Below, in pieces: positions 9,090-16,986 of a stretch of 64,000 nt of DNA. Made by a program: the position numbers and the translations under genes. The notes under the pieces were generated by a model that searched no databases, had not been told where the DNA came from, and was given only the letters and a program-made list of their open reading frames with translations. Positions within the stretch are counted from its first letter, which is position 1, and every line of letters begins with the position of its first letter. The DNA is from Chitinophagaceae bacterium BSSC1 (GTDB lineage Bacteria; Bacteroidota; Bacteroidia; Chitinophagales; Chitinophagaceae), in the NCBI GenBank assembly GCA_002256435.1, contig NKJC01000001.1, forward strand, positions 806,001-870,000, given 5' to 3'.

Positions 9090-9108
9090 CGGTTGGATAT
9101 GCCAACCG
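9090..9108. terminator. Hairpin after the sigma operon
   Basis: CGGTTGG pairs with CCAACCG across a 5-base loop, followed by TTTCTC. It is a weak hairpin just behind the DUF4097-like gene. Confidence 0.45.
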
Positions 9109-9133
9109 TTTCTCATGTTGTTAGTTAACCCAC

Positions 9134-9155
9134 GTGCCCCAATTCCTTGGGGCAC
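9134..9155 (+). terminator. Likely rho-independent terminator
   Basis: GTGCCCCAA and TTGGGGCAC form a perfect 9-bp stem around a TTCC loop, followed by TCTTGTTT. It separates the sigma operon from the CNNM gene. Confidence 0.6.
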
Positions 9156-9176
9156 TCTTGTTTGCTGGCTTTACCC

Positions 9177-9184
9177 TAGCTTTG
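9177..9184 (+). promoter_or_regulatory. Bacteroidota -7 element (TAGCTTTG) of the CNNM gene
   Basis: TAGCTTTG matches TAnnTTTG and lies 32 bases before the ATG. A TTG at 9158-9160 is a possible -33 element, although the spacing of 16 is a little short. Confidence 0.5.
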
Positions 9185-9215
9185 CGTTTCAAGATTTTTA
9201 TACTATTTTTCCTAT

Positions 9216-10475
9216 ATGTCTGAACTATATACCATCCTTTCCATCATTGGCACACTTGTGATGATTGGTTTTTTTGCAGGCTATGAAATTGCCTTTGTTA
9301 GCGCCAATAGATTGAGCATTGAATTAAAAAAGAAACAGGGTAGAAAATCCGCATTAATGGTGGCCAATTTTATGGAACACCCTGCCAAATTCATCGGCTC
9401 TTGTCTGGTGGGTTTGAATATTTTCTTGGTTATCTATGGTTTGCTTTTTGATGAATTGCTTAAAAAAATTGCTTGGCGTCCCATTCATATTGAGAACGGT
9501 GGCATCCAATTATTTGTCAATACCCTGCTCTCTACCTTGGTGGTATTGGTATTGGGAGAATTCATTCCCAAAGCCATTTTCAAAGCCCGTAATGATAGTT
9601 TGTTAACCAGCTTTGCGCCCATTGCCCATTTCTTCTATACCTTATTCCAACCCATTGCCAATTTGTTGGTGAGTATTTCTCAGTGGATCCTGAAGTATAT
9701 TTTCAATATGCGCATGAATGACAAGAATGAAGCTTTTAACAAAGTGGATTTGGAGCATTTTTTTCAGCAAACAAAGGAACAGGATGAGGACAATCCTGAA
9801 TTAAATACAGAGCTTTTTGAAAACGCATTAAGCTTACCAATGGTCAAAATTAGACAGTGTTTGGTTCCTAGAACAGAGATTGAAGCTATTGAAATTCATG
9901 AAAGTATTGAGGAATTGAAAACCCATTTTATCAATACTCAGTTGAGCAAGTTGGTGGTCTATGACGATAATATTGACAATATTTTGGGTTATGTACACCA
10001 ATTAGACCTATTTCAAAAACCCGCCAGCATACAATCTATCATGCACCCCATGATGGTGGTTCCAGAAAGTATGAGCGCCACAGACCTAATGAATAAGTTT
10101 ACCAAGGAACGCAGGAGCATTGCCTGGGTGGTAGACGAATTTGGTGGAACAGCTGGAATAGTGACCATGGAAGACCTGTTAGAAGAGATTTTTGGAGAGA
10201 TCCATGACGAGTATGATGTTGAAGAATTTGAGGAAAAGCAATTAACCGAGGATGAATTCCTGTTTTCTGGCAGATTGGAATTGGATTATTTGAACGAGAA
10301 ATACAAATTGGATTTCCCCGTAGCAGACTCAGAAACATTGAGTGGTTATATCATTAATGAACACGAAACCATTCCCAAATTGAAAGAAAACATCATTATT
10401 GGCCACTATAAATTTGATGTGGTTGCCGTGAGTGACACCCGTATAGAAATGGTTAAAATGAAGATTTTAAAATAA
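9216..10475 (+). CDS. CNNM/CorC-type hemolysin-family transporter
   Basis: Three domains appear in order. A CNNM (DUF21) membrane domain covers about residues 1-190, with four hydrophobic segments and the LGEFIPKAIFKAR signature. A CBS pair covers about residues 205-330 (VPRTEIEAIEIHESIEELK; RRSIAWVVDEFGGTAGIVTMEDLLEE). A CorC_HlyC domain ends the protein. Its 419 residues are standard for the family. These proteins are linked to Mg2+/Co2+ efflux. In Bacteroidota the gliding protein GldE has the same architecture, but no gld neighbour is present, so I do not use that name. It has its own -7 element and stands alone. Confidence 0.88.
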   Translation: MSELYTILSIIGTLVMIGFFAGYEIAFVSANRLSIELKKKQGRKSALMVANFMEHPAKFIGSCLVGLNIFLVIYGLLFDELLKKIAWRPIHIENGGIQLFVNTLLSTLVVLVLGEFIPKAIFKARNDSLLTSFAPIAHFFYTLFQPIANLLVSISQWILKYIFNMRMNDKNEAFNKVDLEHFFQQTKEQDEDNPELNTELFENALSLPMVKIRQCLVPRTEIEAIEIHESIEELKTHFINTQLSKLVVYDDNIDNILGYVHQLDLFQKPASIQSIMHPMMVVPESMSATDLMNKFTKERRSIAWVVDEFGGTAGIVTMEDLLEEIFGEIHDEYDVEEFEEKQLTEDEFLFSGRLELDYLNEKYKLDFPVADSETLSGYIINEHETIPKLKENIIIGHYKFDVVAVSDTRIEMVKMKILK

Positions 10476-10494
10476 GTTGTTGCCATAACTGCCC

Positions 10495-10521
10495 TTTGAG
10501 CAGTACTAGCCCCTAACTTTG
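10495..10521 (+). promoter_or_regulatory. Promoter of tatC
   Basis: TTTG at 10495-10498 and TAACTTTG at 10514-10521 match both Bacteroidota elements. The 15-bp spacer is shorter than usual, so only the -7 part is solid. The start codon is 25 bases downstream. Confidence 0.5.
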
Positions 10522-10545
10522 CCGCCCATAACCGCTATCAGAACA

Positions 10546-11400
10546 ATGGCTTTATTCAATAGAAATCCCGATTCCGAAAAAGCAGAGATGACTTTTATAG
10601 ATCATTTAGAGGAACTGCGTTCTCATATCATCCGTTCCGTTTTGGCCATTTTGGTCATGGCTACGGTCATTTTCATTTACAGGGACTGGATCTTTGATTA
10701 TATTATTTTAGGGCCTGTAAACCCTGATTTTATTAGCTATAGGGCATTGTGCAATTTTAGCCACTGGGCACATATGGGCGAGGCTTTGTGTATGCCCCCT
10801 GTTAAGGTAGAAATGCAAACCACCACTTTTGGTGGTCAGTTCTTAGGAGCTATCAGCATTGCTTTAGTTGGTGGTGTTATTGCAGCTTTCCCCTATATTT
10901 TCTGGGAATTCTGGCGTTTTGTAAAACCCGCTCTAAAAGACACAGAGACCAAGAATACCCGCTTTATCATTTTCTGGGTGTCTTTCTTTTTCTTTTTAGG
11001 CGGTGCATTTGGCTTCTTTTTACTTGGGCCATTTACCTTTAATTTCTTGGGTGGATTCCAATTGGGTACCAAGGGTATGCTAACCACCAGACCTACATTT
11101 GCTGACTATGTAGACAATTTGACCAATATTATCCTAGGTTGCGGACTGGCTTTTGAATTGCCAGTTTTGGCTTTTATCCTAACCAGGATTGGTTTAATTA
11201 CCCCCATGTTTTTACGTAGCACCCGTAAATACGCCATTGTTGTTATCCTATTGGTGGCTGCTTTTATTACGCCAAGCCCAGACTGGATGAGTCAATTGAT
11301 TGTATTTATTCCTTTATTCCTGTTGTATGAATTGAGCATTATTGTTTCTGCTAGAGTTTACAAGCAAGAACAAGCCAAGGAAAAGGAAGAATGGAGCTAA
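10546..11400 (+). CDS. tatC: Twin-arginine translocase subunit TatC
   Basis: TatC is the signal-peptide receptor of the Tat system, which exports folded proteins. The N-terminal amphipathic start (MTFIDHLEELRSHIIRSV) with the conserved HLEELR motif, six hydrophobic segments, the PFxxxEFWRFVKPALK loop (conserved E/F/P residues) and FELPVL in a later helix are all typical. It has about 284 residues, slightly longer than Enterobacterial TatC because of an insert in the first periplasmic loop containing Cys residues. ATG 10546 was chosen over an upstream TTG (10519), which would fall in the -7 element. tatA/B are not adjacent. Several proteins at 47-52 kb carry twin-arginine signals and are plausible clients. 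Confidence 0.93.
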   Translation: MALFNRNPDSEKAEMTFIDHLEELRSHIIRSVLAILVMATVIFIYRDWIFDYIILGPVNPDFISYRALCNFSHWAHMGEALCMPPVKVEMQTTTFGGQFLGAISIALVGGVIAAFPYIFWEFWRFVKPALKDTETKNTRFIIFWVSFFFFLGGAFGFFLLGPFTFNFLGGFQLGTKGMLTTRPTFADYVDNLTNIILGCGLAFELPVLAFILTRIGLITPMFLRSTRKYAIVVILLVAAFITPSPDWMSQLIVFIPLFLLYELSIIVSARVYKQEQAKEKEEWS

Positions 11401-11429
11401 TCAAATAAGCTTTATCCATTGATACTTTT

Positions 11430-11463
11430 TTTGAGGTGAGATAAGTGCAAACAATTAACTTCG
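11430..11463 (+). promoter_or_regulatory. Promoter of rpiB
   Basis: TTTG at 11430-11433, a 22-bp spacer and TAACTTCG at 11456-11463 (one mismatch to TAnnTTTG). The ATG follows 17 bases later. Confidence 0.45.
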
Positions 11464-11480
11464 GCACCTATTAAACCTGA

Positions 11481-11942
11481 ATGTACATGTCTTTTGTTTT
11501 TGACAGCAGCAAACCCATTGCCATAGGTAGCGACCATGCGGGTTTGGAATACAAGGCAAACCTAATTGGCTTCTTAGAAGCAAAAGGGATTGCGGTAAAG
11601 GATTATGGTACTTACACACCTGATTCAGTTGATTATCCAGACTATGCGCATGCAGTAGCAACTGCCGTGGAAACAGGAACGGCAGCTTGTGGGATCCTAC
11701 TTTGTGGAAGTGCTAATGGTGTAGCCATTACTGCCAATAAACACCAACAGATTCGCGCAGGTCTATGCTGGCAGAACGATGTGGCTTTGCTGATTCGTCA
11801 ACACAATAATGCCAATATCATTTGTATTCCCGCCCGCTTTGTATCCGTGCACGTAGCACAACAAATGGTGGAAACCTTTATCAGTACCGAATTTGAAGGC
11901 GGCAGACATGCTACCCGTGTTAATAAAATAGCTTGCGAATAA
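11481..11942 (+). CDS. rpiB: Ribose-5-phosphate isomerase B (RpiB/LacAB family)
   Basis: The 153-residue product interconverts ribose 5-phosphate and ribulose 5-phosphate in the non-oxidative pentose phosphate pathway. IAIGSDHAGLEYK at the N-terminus, YPDYAHAVA and GILLCGSANGVAITANK (catalytic Cys and the anion-hole loop; most RpiB have GTGxG, here GSANG) identify it. The C-terminal RH residues occur as GGRHATRVNKI. An alternative ATG lies two codons downstream. It ends just ahead of an M28 peptidase gene, with no functional link evident. Confidence 0.92.
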   Translation: MYMSFVFDSSKPIAIGSDHAGLEYKANLIGFLEAKGIAVKDYGTYTPDSVDYPDYAHAVATAVETGTAACGILLCGSANGVAITANKHQQIRAGLCWQNDVALLIRQHNNANIICIPARFVSVHVAQQMVETFISTEFEGGRHATRVNKIACE

Positions 11943-11962
11943 TTCAAAACCAAAACCGAGAA

Positions 11963-13507
11963 ATGAAAAAACTGTTATTCCTCTGCCTTCCCTTGATAGG
12001 CAGCATGGCTTTTGCTCAAAGCAAAGAAGACCTGACAAAATACGGGTCACTGATTACCCAACAAGGTTTAAAAGAAAAATTGTCTGTGATAGCCAGTGCT
12101 GAAATGGAAGGGCGTGAAACCGCATCTCCTGGACAGAAAAGAGCAGCCGCCTATATTGAGGCCCAATTCAAAAGAATGGGATTGAAACCAGGTAATGGCG
12201 ATAGCTATCAGCAATTGTATCCTGTTTACCAAGACGCTTTGACCAATAAAAAGCTGAGCGTGAATGGTAGAAATTTTGAGTGGGACAAAGACTATAGTTT
12301 TTCCTTGCAATCTATTGCCAGTGGCGATTGGGGTTATAACAATACCATTTTTGCTGGTTATGGCATAGTAGATTCCGCCAACAAAATCAATGACTACGCC
12401 AACTTAGACGTTAAGGGCAAGGTTGTTTTGGTATTAGAAGGAAGCGCCACCGCTACTGCTGCTCCGGCTCAAGGTGGAAGAGGCATGAACACCAGCCCTT
12501 CTTCTTCTTTTGCTAAAATGCGTGTAGCTATGACAAAGGGTGCTGCTGGCTTGTTGGTCATTTCGGCTGACTTTCCTAGAAAGAACCCAACTCCTGTAAA
12601 AGGCAATATGTACCTGAATAAAACTAACGCAGCATCATTTTTAATGGCCACTATTTCTACAGAAGTAGCTACCGCCCTTGTTGGTAGAACAAGTCAATTA
12701 AGCGTTGCTGATTTTAAAAATTTAAAGAAAGGCAATTATGTTGCCGAGCTTAAATTGGCTGCAACCAAAACCACAGAAAACCTAGAAAGTAGCAACGTGG
12801 TTGCACTGCTTCCTGGTACCGATAAAAAAGACGAATACCTGTTTATTACTGGTCACTATGACCACTTAGGTAAACGTGGAGACGTGATCTATTATGGTGC
12901 TGATGACGATGGTTCTGGTACTGTGAGTGTGATGCAAATGGCTGAAGCTTGGTCTGCTGCCGCTAAAAAAGGTAAGGGTCCAAGAAGAAGCATTGTATTT
13001 ATGACTGTGAGCGGAGAAGAAAAAGGACTTTGGGGTTCTGATTACTATTCTGAACACCCTATCTACCCTGTTGAAAAAACCACTGCTGATCTAAATATTG
13101 ACATGGTTGGCCGTGTAGATACTGAGCGCAAAACCGCTGATTCATTGAACTATGTATATGTGATTGGTCATGACAAATTGAGTACTGATTTGCCTGTTAT
13201 CAACGAAGCAGCTAACGCCAATTCTTCTAAAATCACTTTGGATTACAAGTATGATGATCCTAATGATAGAAACAGAATTTACTTCCGCAGCGACCATTAC
13301 AATTTTGCTAAAAAAGGAATTCCAATTTTGTTCTTCTATGATGGCATGTTGTTGGCTGACTATCACCAACCAACTGATACCATTGAGAAAATCAATTTTG
13401 ACCTCATGCAAAAACGCGTCTTGATGATTTTCCATACTTCATGGGAAATTGCTAACAGAGATAATATGTTGAAGCGTGATTTGAAATTGAATATGCCAGG
13501 TAGATAA
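11963..13507 (+). CDS. Secreted M28-family zinc aminopeptidase
   Basis: The 514-residue product has a signal peptide (KKLLFLCLPLIGSMAFAQ), a PA-domain-like insert at about residues 130-260 and an M28 catalytic domain. Zinc and catalytic residues are visible: GHYDH (His), ADDDGSGT (Asp), SGEEKGLWGS (catalytic Glu and metal Glu), NIDMVGR (Asp) and DYHQPTDT (His). Such enzymes remove N-terminal residues from peptides in the periplasm or outside the cell. ATG 11963 was chosen because it begins the signal peptide. The stop codon's last base begins the heptamer repeat array, so repeat copy number cannot alter this protein unless the stop is lost. Confidence 0.92.
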   Translation: MKKLLFLCLPLIGSMAFAQSKEDLTKYGSLITQQGLKEKLSVIASAEMEGRETASPGQKRAAAYIEAQFKRMGLKPGNGDSYQQLYPVYQDALTNKKLSVNGRNFEWDKDYSFSLQSIASGDWGYNNTIFAGYGIVDSANKINDYANLDVKGKVVLVLEGSATATAAPAQGGRGMNTSPSSSFAKMRVAMTKGAAGLLVISADFPRKNPTPVKGNMYLNKTNAASFLMATISTEVATALVGRTSQLSVADFKNLKKGNYVAELKLAATKTTENLESSNVVALLPGTDKKDEYLFITGHYDHLGKRGDVIYYGADDDGSGTVSVMQMAEAWSAAAKKGKGPRRSIVFMTVSGEEKGLWGSDYYSEHPIYPVEKTTADLNIDMVGRVDTERKTADSLNYVYVIGHDKLSTDLPVINEAANANSSKITLDYKYDDPNDRNRIYFRSDHYNFAKKGIPILFFYDGMLLADYHQPTDTIEKINFDLMQKRVLMIFHTSWEIANRDNMLKRDLKLNMPGR

Positions 13508-13602
13508 GTGAAGAGTGAAGAGTGAAGAGTGAAGAGTGAAGAGTGAAGAGTGAAGAGTGAAGAGTGAAGAGTGAAGAGTGAAGAGTGAAGAGTGAAGAGT
13601 GA
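13507..13602. repeat. Tandem heptamer array, 13 copies of AGTGAAG
   Basis: Thirteen perfect back-to-back copies of AGTGAAG run from 13507 to 13597, with a partial 14th (AGTGA). The array starts on the last base of the peptidase stop codon. A 7-bp unit would change frame on slippage, but it lies outside genes. The perfect conservation suggests recent expansion. Confidence 0.95.
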
Positions 13603-13620
13603 TTTTATTAAATTAAATAA

Positions 13621-13654
13621 AGAAACCCAAGGCATGCCTTGGGTTTCTCTTTTT
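13621..13654. terminator. Perfect 28-bp palindrome, bidirectional terminator
   Basis: AGAAACCCAAGGCA is followed at once by its exact reverse complement (13621-13648), then CTTTTT. A/T-rich sequence on the other side lets it serve both converging genes. Confidence 0.75.
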
Positions 13655-13677
13655 GTACAAGTTTTTCTTTTACTAAA

Positions 13678-13696
13678 ACTTAGGCGCAGCCTAAGT
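13678..13696. terminator. Second hairpin in the convergent region
   Basis: ACTTAGGC pairs with GCCTAAGT around a 3-base loop. There is no clear T-run on either side, so it may be an extra structural element rather than a terminator. Confidence 0.35.
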
Positions 13697-13724
13697 AACT
13701 CGCATACTGAGATCAGCGTCCATT

Positions 13725-13752
13725 CTTCACTCTTCACTCTTCGTTCTTCACT
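13725..13752. repeat. Inverted copies of the heptamer (CTTCACT x4, one degenerate)
   Basis: CTTCACT, CTTCACT, CTTCGTT, CTTCACT: reverse complements of the AGTGAAG unit, ending six bases before the stop of the minus-strand gene. The two arrays face each other around the palindrome. Confidence 0.85.
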
Positions 13753-13758
13753 AAAAAT

Positions 13759-14733
13759 TTACCAACCAAGTAGGTACGCGAAGATTAGTGGAACTACAAT
13801 GGTTGCATCGCTTTCCACAATGTACTTAGGTGTATGAATATCTAGTTTACCCCAAGTGATTTTTTCATTGGGAACCGCACCAGAGTAAGATCCGTAAGAA
13901 GTTGTAGAATCACTGATCTGGCAGAAATAGCTCCAGAAAGGAACATCGTGCCATTCCAAATCTTGGTACATCATGGGCACTACGCAAATTGGAAAGTCTC
14001 CTGCAATACCACCACCCACTTGGAAGAATCCAACGCCTTTTCCACCACTATTGGCCCTATACCATTCGGTTAACCAAACCATGTATTCAATCCCGCTTTT
14101 TACGGTTGATGCTTTTAATTCATTCTTGATTACATAGCTAGCAAAAATATTACCTGTAGTACTGTCTTCCCAACCTGGAACCACAATTGGAATATTTTTC
14201 TGAGCAGCAGCAATGATCCAGCTATTCTTTGGATCAATCTCATAGTATTGTTCTAGTTCACCAGACAAAACGGTTTTGTACAAAAACTCGTGTGGAAAAT
14301 AGCGCTCACCTTTTTCTTCAGCGTCTTTCCATTGTTTTACCAAGTGCTTCTGTAGTCTACGGAATGCTTCTTCTTCTGGAATACAGGTATCTGTAACACG
14401 GTTATAATGGTTCTCTAACAAATCCCACTCGTCTTGGGGAGTCAGGTCACGATAATTGGGCACACGCTTGTAATGGCTATGCGCTACCAAGTTCATTACG
14501 TCTTCTTCCAAGTTGGCACCAGTACAGCTGATAATGGCAATCTTGTCTTGTCTAATCATTTCTGCCAAGCTAATGCCCAACTCTGCGGTACTCATGGCAC
14601 CTGCCAAGCTTACTAGCATTTTACCACCCTCTAACAAATGGGTTTCATAGCCTTTTGCAGCATCTATTAGGGCTGCCGCATTAAAGTGACGGTAATGGTG
14701 TTGTATGAATTGGGATACGGGTCCTTTGCTCAT
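13759..14733 (-). CDS. Deoxyhypusine-synthase-family protein lacking the catalytic lysine
   Basis: The 324-residue protein has the Rossmann-like DHS fold signatures: LVSLAGAMSTAELG (about 41-53), ISCTGANLEEDV (68-79), VPGWEDSTTGN (185-194) and SGAVPNEKITWGKL (284-297), the last matching the SGA-PDEA-WGK segment of eukaryotic DHS. In eukaryotic DHS the NAD/spermidine site includes GGGVVK with the imine-forming Lys. Here the aligned stretch is GGGIAG (240-245), so Gly stands in for Lys. Bacteria have no eIF5A, so the substrate must differ. A polyamine-type substrate is a reasonable inference, but the reaction is not known from sequence. Confidence 0.85.
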   Translation of the reverse strand: MSKGPVSQFIQHHYRHFNAAALIDAAKGYETHLLEGGKMLVSLAGAMSTAELGISLAEMIRQDKIAIISCTGANLEEDVMNLVAHSHYKRVPNYRDLTPQDEWDLLENHYNRVTDTCIPEEEAFRRLQKHLVKQWKDAEEKGERYFPHEFLYKTVLSGELEQYYEIDPKNSWIIAAAQKNIPIVVPGWEDSTTGNIFASYVIKNELKASTVKSGIEYMVWLTEWYRANSGGKGVGFFQVGGGIAGDFPICVVPMMYQDLEWHDVPFWSYFCQISDSTTSYGSYSGAVPNEKITWGKLDIHTPKYIVESDATIVVPLIFAYLLGW

Positions 14734-14849
14734 AATGGTACTTTATATGTTGAAATAATGATTTAAGGGGGCAAAAGTAATTTTTTTAAGGCGGTTTTCA
14801 AGAAAGTTCAAAAACTAGGAATATTAATATTCGGTAACAAATCTTCCGA

Positions 14850-14857
14850 TATTTTTG
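14850..14857 (+). promoter_or_regulatory. -7 element (TATTTTTG) of the GT87 operon
   Basis: TATTTTTG matches TAnnTTTG and lies 22 bases before the GT87 start. No convincing TTTG is found at the right distance upstream. Confidence 0.4.
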
Positions 14858-14879
14858 TAGACGGCTCAATGCCCCCCAG

Positions 14880-16067
14880 ATGGAGTTTTTATTCAAACAT
14901 ATCAAAATTGGCAAATGGGCCATCCCCTTTCCAGCATTCCTTTGGTTTGCTTTGGCACTGGTAGCGGCATCCCTAGAAATGAGCCGGGGCCTAGATGACA
15001 TTAATAATTACTTGATTTACAAGCAGGTATTCTGGCATACCCTGCAACAACAAAACCTATTTAGCCTTTATCCAACTGAATATTTTGACGCTAATCACTA
15101 TGGGCCATTGTTTGCTTTATTGATTGCTCCTTTTGCCCTATTGCCCACCTTATTGGGCTGTTTTTTATGGTGTCTGGCCAATGCAGCTGTATTGTTTTTT
15201 GCCATTAAACAACTACCACTTTCTCAAAAGCAACAGTCCATTGTTTTGCTCATTGGCGCCATTGAAATGATGACCGCCATTCATAGTGTTCAATTCAATC
15301 CCATGCTCACGGGTTGGATGGTTTTGAGCTATGTGTATACCCAACGCAAACAGGATCTCTGGGCTACCTTCTTTATAGTAGCAGGTTTTTATATCAAGAT
15401 CTATAGCATTGTTGGTATTGCATTCTTTTTCTTTTCAGACAATAAAATCAAATTTGTTTTGAGCGGATTGGCTTGGTTGCTGATCTTGTTTTGTGCGCCC
15501 ATGCTCATTTCTTCACCTGCTTTTATTATTCAATCTTACCAAGACTGGTATCATTCTTTGGTTGACAAAAATGCTACCAATATTGTGATTGATGTTTTGG
15601 GTATGCAAGATATTTCTGTGATGGGTATGGCTAGAAGAATCACCCGTATTGGAACCCTTCCCAATTATTGGTTTACTGTTCCTGCAGCCATTTGCTATCT
15701 CTTACCTTTTTTGAGAGTCAAACAATACAAACAGATAGGATTTCAATTAAGCTATTTGGCACTTGCACTGATTGGCGTAGTCATTTTTAGTTCAGGTGCT
15801 GAGTCCCCTACTTATGTGATAGCCGTAACAGGTTTGGCCATTTGGTATGCCAATGAATCCATACCAAGAAGTAAATGGATCATAGGCATTTTGGTATTGA
15901 CCTTTTTACTAACCATTCTTTCTCCTACTGATTTAGTTCCAAGATTTATTAGAACCGAATACATAGTCAAATACAGTTTAAAAGCCCTTCCTTGTTTTAT
16001 TGCTTGGTCTGTGCTAATTTTCCAGTTGCTGTTTAAGGATTTTGCCAAAAACACCCAGCATGACTAA
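14880..16067 (+). CDS. GT87-like polyprenyl-phosphate-dependent glycosyltransferase (GT-C)
   Basis: The 395-residue protein has about ten membrane segments. The first periplasmic loop contains DINNYLIYKQVFWHTLQQQ and then SLYPTEYFDANHYGPLFALL, the acidic/aromatic loop characteristic of DUF2029/GT87 enzymes, in which a conserved Asp serves as the likely catalytic base. GT87 proteins take sugars from polyprenyl-phosphate carriers at the outer face of the membrane. Its stop overlaps by 8 bases the start of a polyprenol-phosphate-type GT2, followed by a deacetylase with a 4-base overlap. The three read as one translation unit, so donor synthesis and transfer are probably linked. Confidence 0.8.
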   Translation: MEFLFKHIKIGKWAIPFPAFLWFALALVAASLEMSRGLDDINNYLIYKQVFWHTLQQQNLFSLYPTEYFDANHYGPLFALLIAPFALLPTLLGCFLWCLANAAVLFFAIKQLPLSQKQQSIVLLIGAIEMMTAIHSVQFNPMLTGWMVLSYVYTQRKQDLWATFFIVAGFYIKIYSIVGIAFFFFSDNKIKFVLSGLAWLLILFCAPMLISSPAFIIQSYQDWYHSLVDKNATNIVIDVLGMQDISVMGMARRITRIGTLPNYWFTVPAAICYLLPFLRVKQYKQIGFQLSYLALALIGVVIFSSGAESPTYVIAVTGLAIWYANESIPRSKWIIGILVLTFLLTILSPTDLVPRFIRTEYIVKYSLKALPCFIAWSVLIFQLLFKDFAKNTQHD

Positions 16068-16986
16068 GAAAATCTCCATAGTAGTTCCCGCTTGCAATGA
16101 GGAAGGCAATATCCCCGTATTGATAGATGCTGTGGGTCAGGTTATGGGAAACTTGAAATATGAATACCAATTGATCTTTGTAGACGATGGTAGTAGTGAT
16201 GGAACTTTGGCCCTATTAAAAGCCATTTCAACAACCAATTCCCATATCCGTTATATTGGATTGTCCAGAAATTTTGGACACCAAAATGCGCTAAAAGCTG
16301 GGCTAGATCTTGCCGGGGGCGATGCTGTCATCATGATGGATGGAGACATGCAACATCCACCAGCATTGATACCTGTGCTATTAGAACAATGGGAAGCAGG
16401 CAATGATATTGTTTATACCATACGCAAAGACCACCAAGACATGCCCATGATGAAACGTAAAACATCTAATATGTTTTACAACCTCATCAACAACTTATCA
16501 GACATTGAATTAGAACAGGGCACGGCCGATTTTAGACTCATGGACAGGCGTGTGGTAGACGTATTTAGAGAATTTAAAGAAACCGATTTGTTTTTGCGCG
16601 GATTGGTTAAGTGGATGGGGTTTCAACAATCAGGTATTGAATACGAACCCGCAGAAAGACTCAAGGGAAAGTCTAAATATACCATGAAGAAAATGATTCG
16701 ATTTGCGCTGCAAGGAATCACTTCTTTTAGTACCAAGCCATTATATATAGCAACCTATTTGGGCATGAGTTTCTCATTGATCTCCTTGCTCTATGTACCC
16801 TATATTATTTATAGTTATTATTTTGGACACGCCATTTCTGGTTGGACATCTATCATTGCCACTATAGCTTTCTTTGGTGGATTACAATTGATGATCTTAG
16901 GAATTATTGGCATGTACTTGGGCAAGCTATTTCAACAGAGCAAACAACGACCGCACTATATTATCAAGGAAACCAATTTGGTATGA
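16060..16986 (+). CDS. GT2 polyprenyl-phosphate sugar transferase (DPM1/ArnC type)
   Basis: The 308-residue product has a GT-A domain opening with KISIVVPACNEEGNIP and FVDDGSSDGTL. It continues with RNFGHQNALKAGLDLAGGDAV and the metal motif DGDMQHPP (about residues 93-100), then SKYTMKKMIRFALQGI, then two C-terminal membrane helices (about 230-300). This is the layout of dolichyl/undecaprenyl-phosphate glycosyltransferases such as ArnC. It would charge the lipid carrier with a sugar on the cytoplasmic face. ATG 16060 was chosen over the upstream TTG 16042, and the overlap with GT87 is ATGACTAA. Confidence 0.88.
   Translation: MTKKISIVVPACNEEGNIPVLIDAVGQVMGNLKYEYQLIFVDDGSSDGTLALLKAISTTNSHIRYIGLSRNFGHQNALKAGLDLAGGDAVIMMDGDMQHPPALIPVLLEQWEAGNDIVYTIRKDHQDMPMMKRKTSNMFYNLINNLSDIELEQGTADFRLMDRRVVDVFREFKETDLFLRGLVKWMGFQQSGIEYEPAERLKGKSKYTMKKMIRFALQGITSFSTKPLYIATYLGMSFSLISLLYVPYIIYSYYFGHAISGWTSIIATIAFFGGLQLMILGIIGMYLGKLFQQSKQRPHYIIKETNLV

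Noticed and set aside
9216..10475. Calling the CNNM/CorC protein gliding protein GldE
   Set aside because: The domain layout fits GldE, but no other gld gene is near and the family is broad.
13363..13737. A 124-residue minus-strand ORF with repeats of HSSLFTL
   Set aside because: It is the translation of the AGTGAAG heptamer array and overlaps the end of the M28 peptidase, so it is a repeat artefact and not a gene.
13507..13752. Possible CRISPR-like repeats
   Set aside because: The units are 7 bp and contiguous with no unique spacers, and there are no cas genes. This is a simple tandem repeat.
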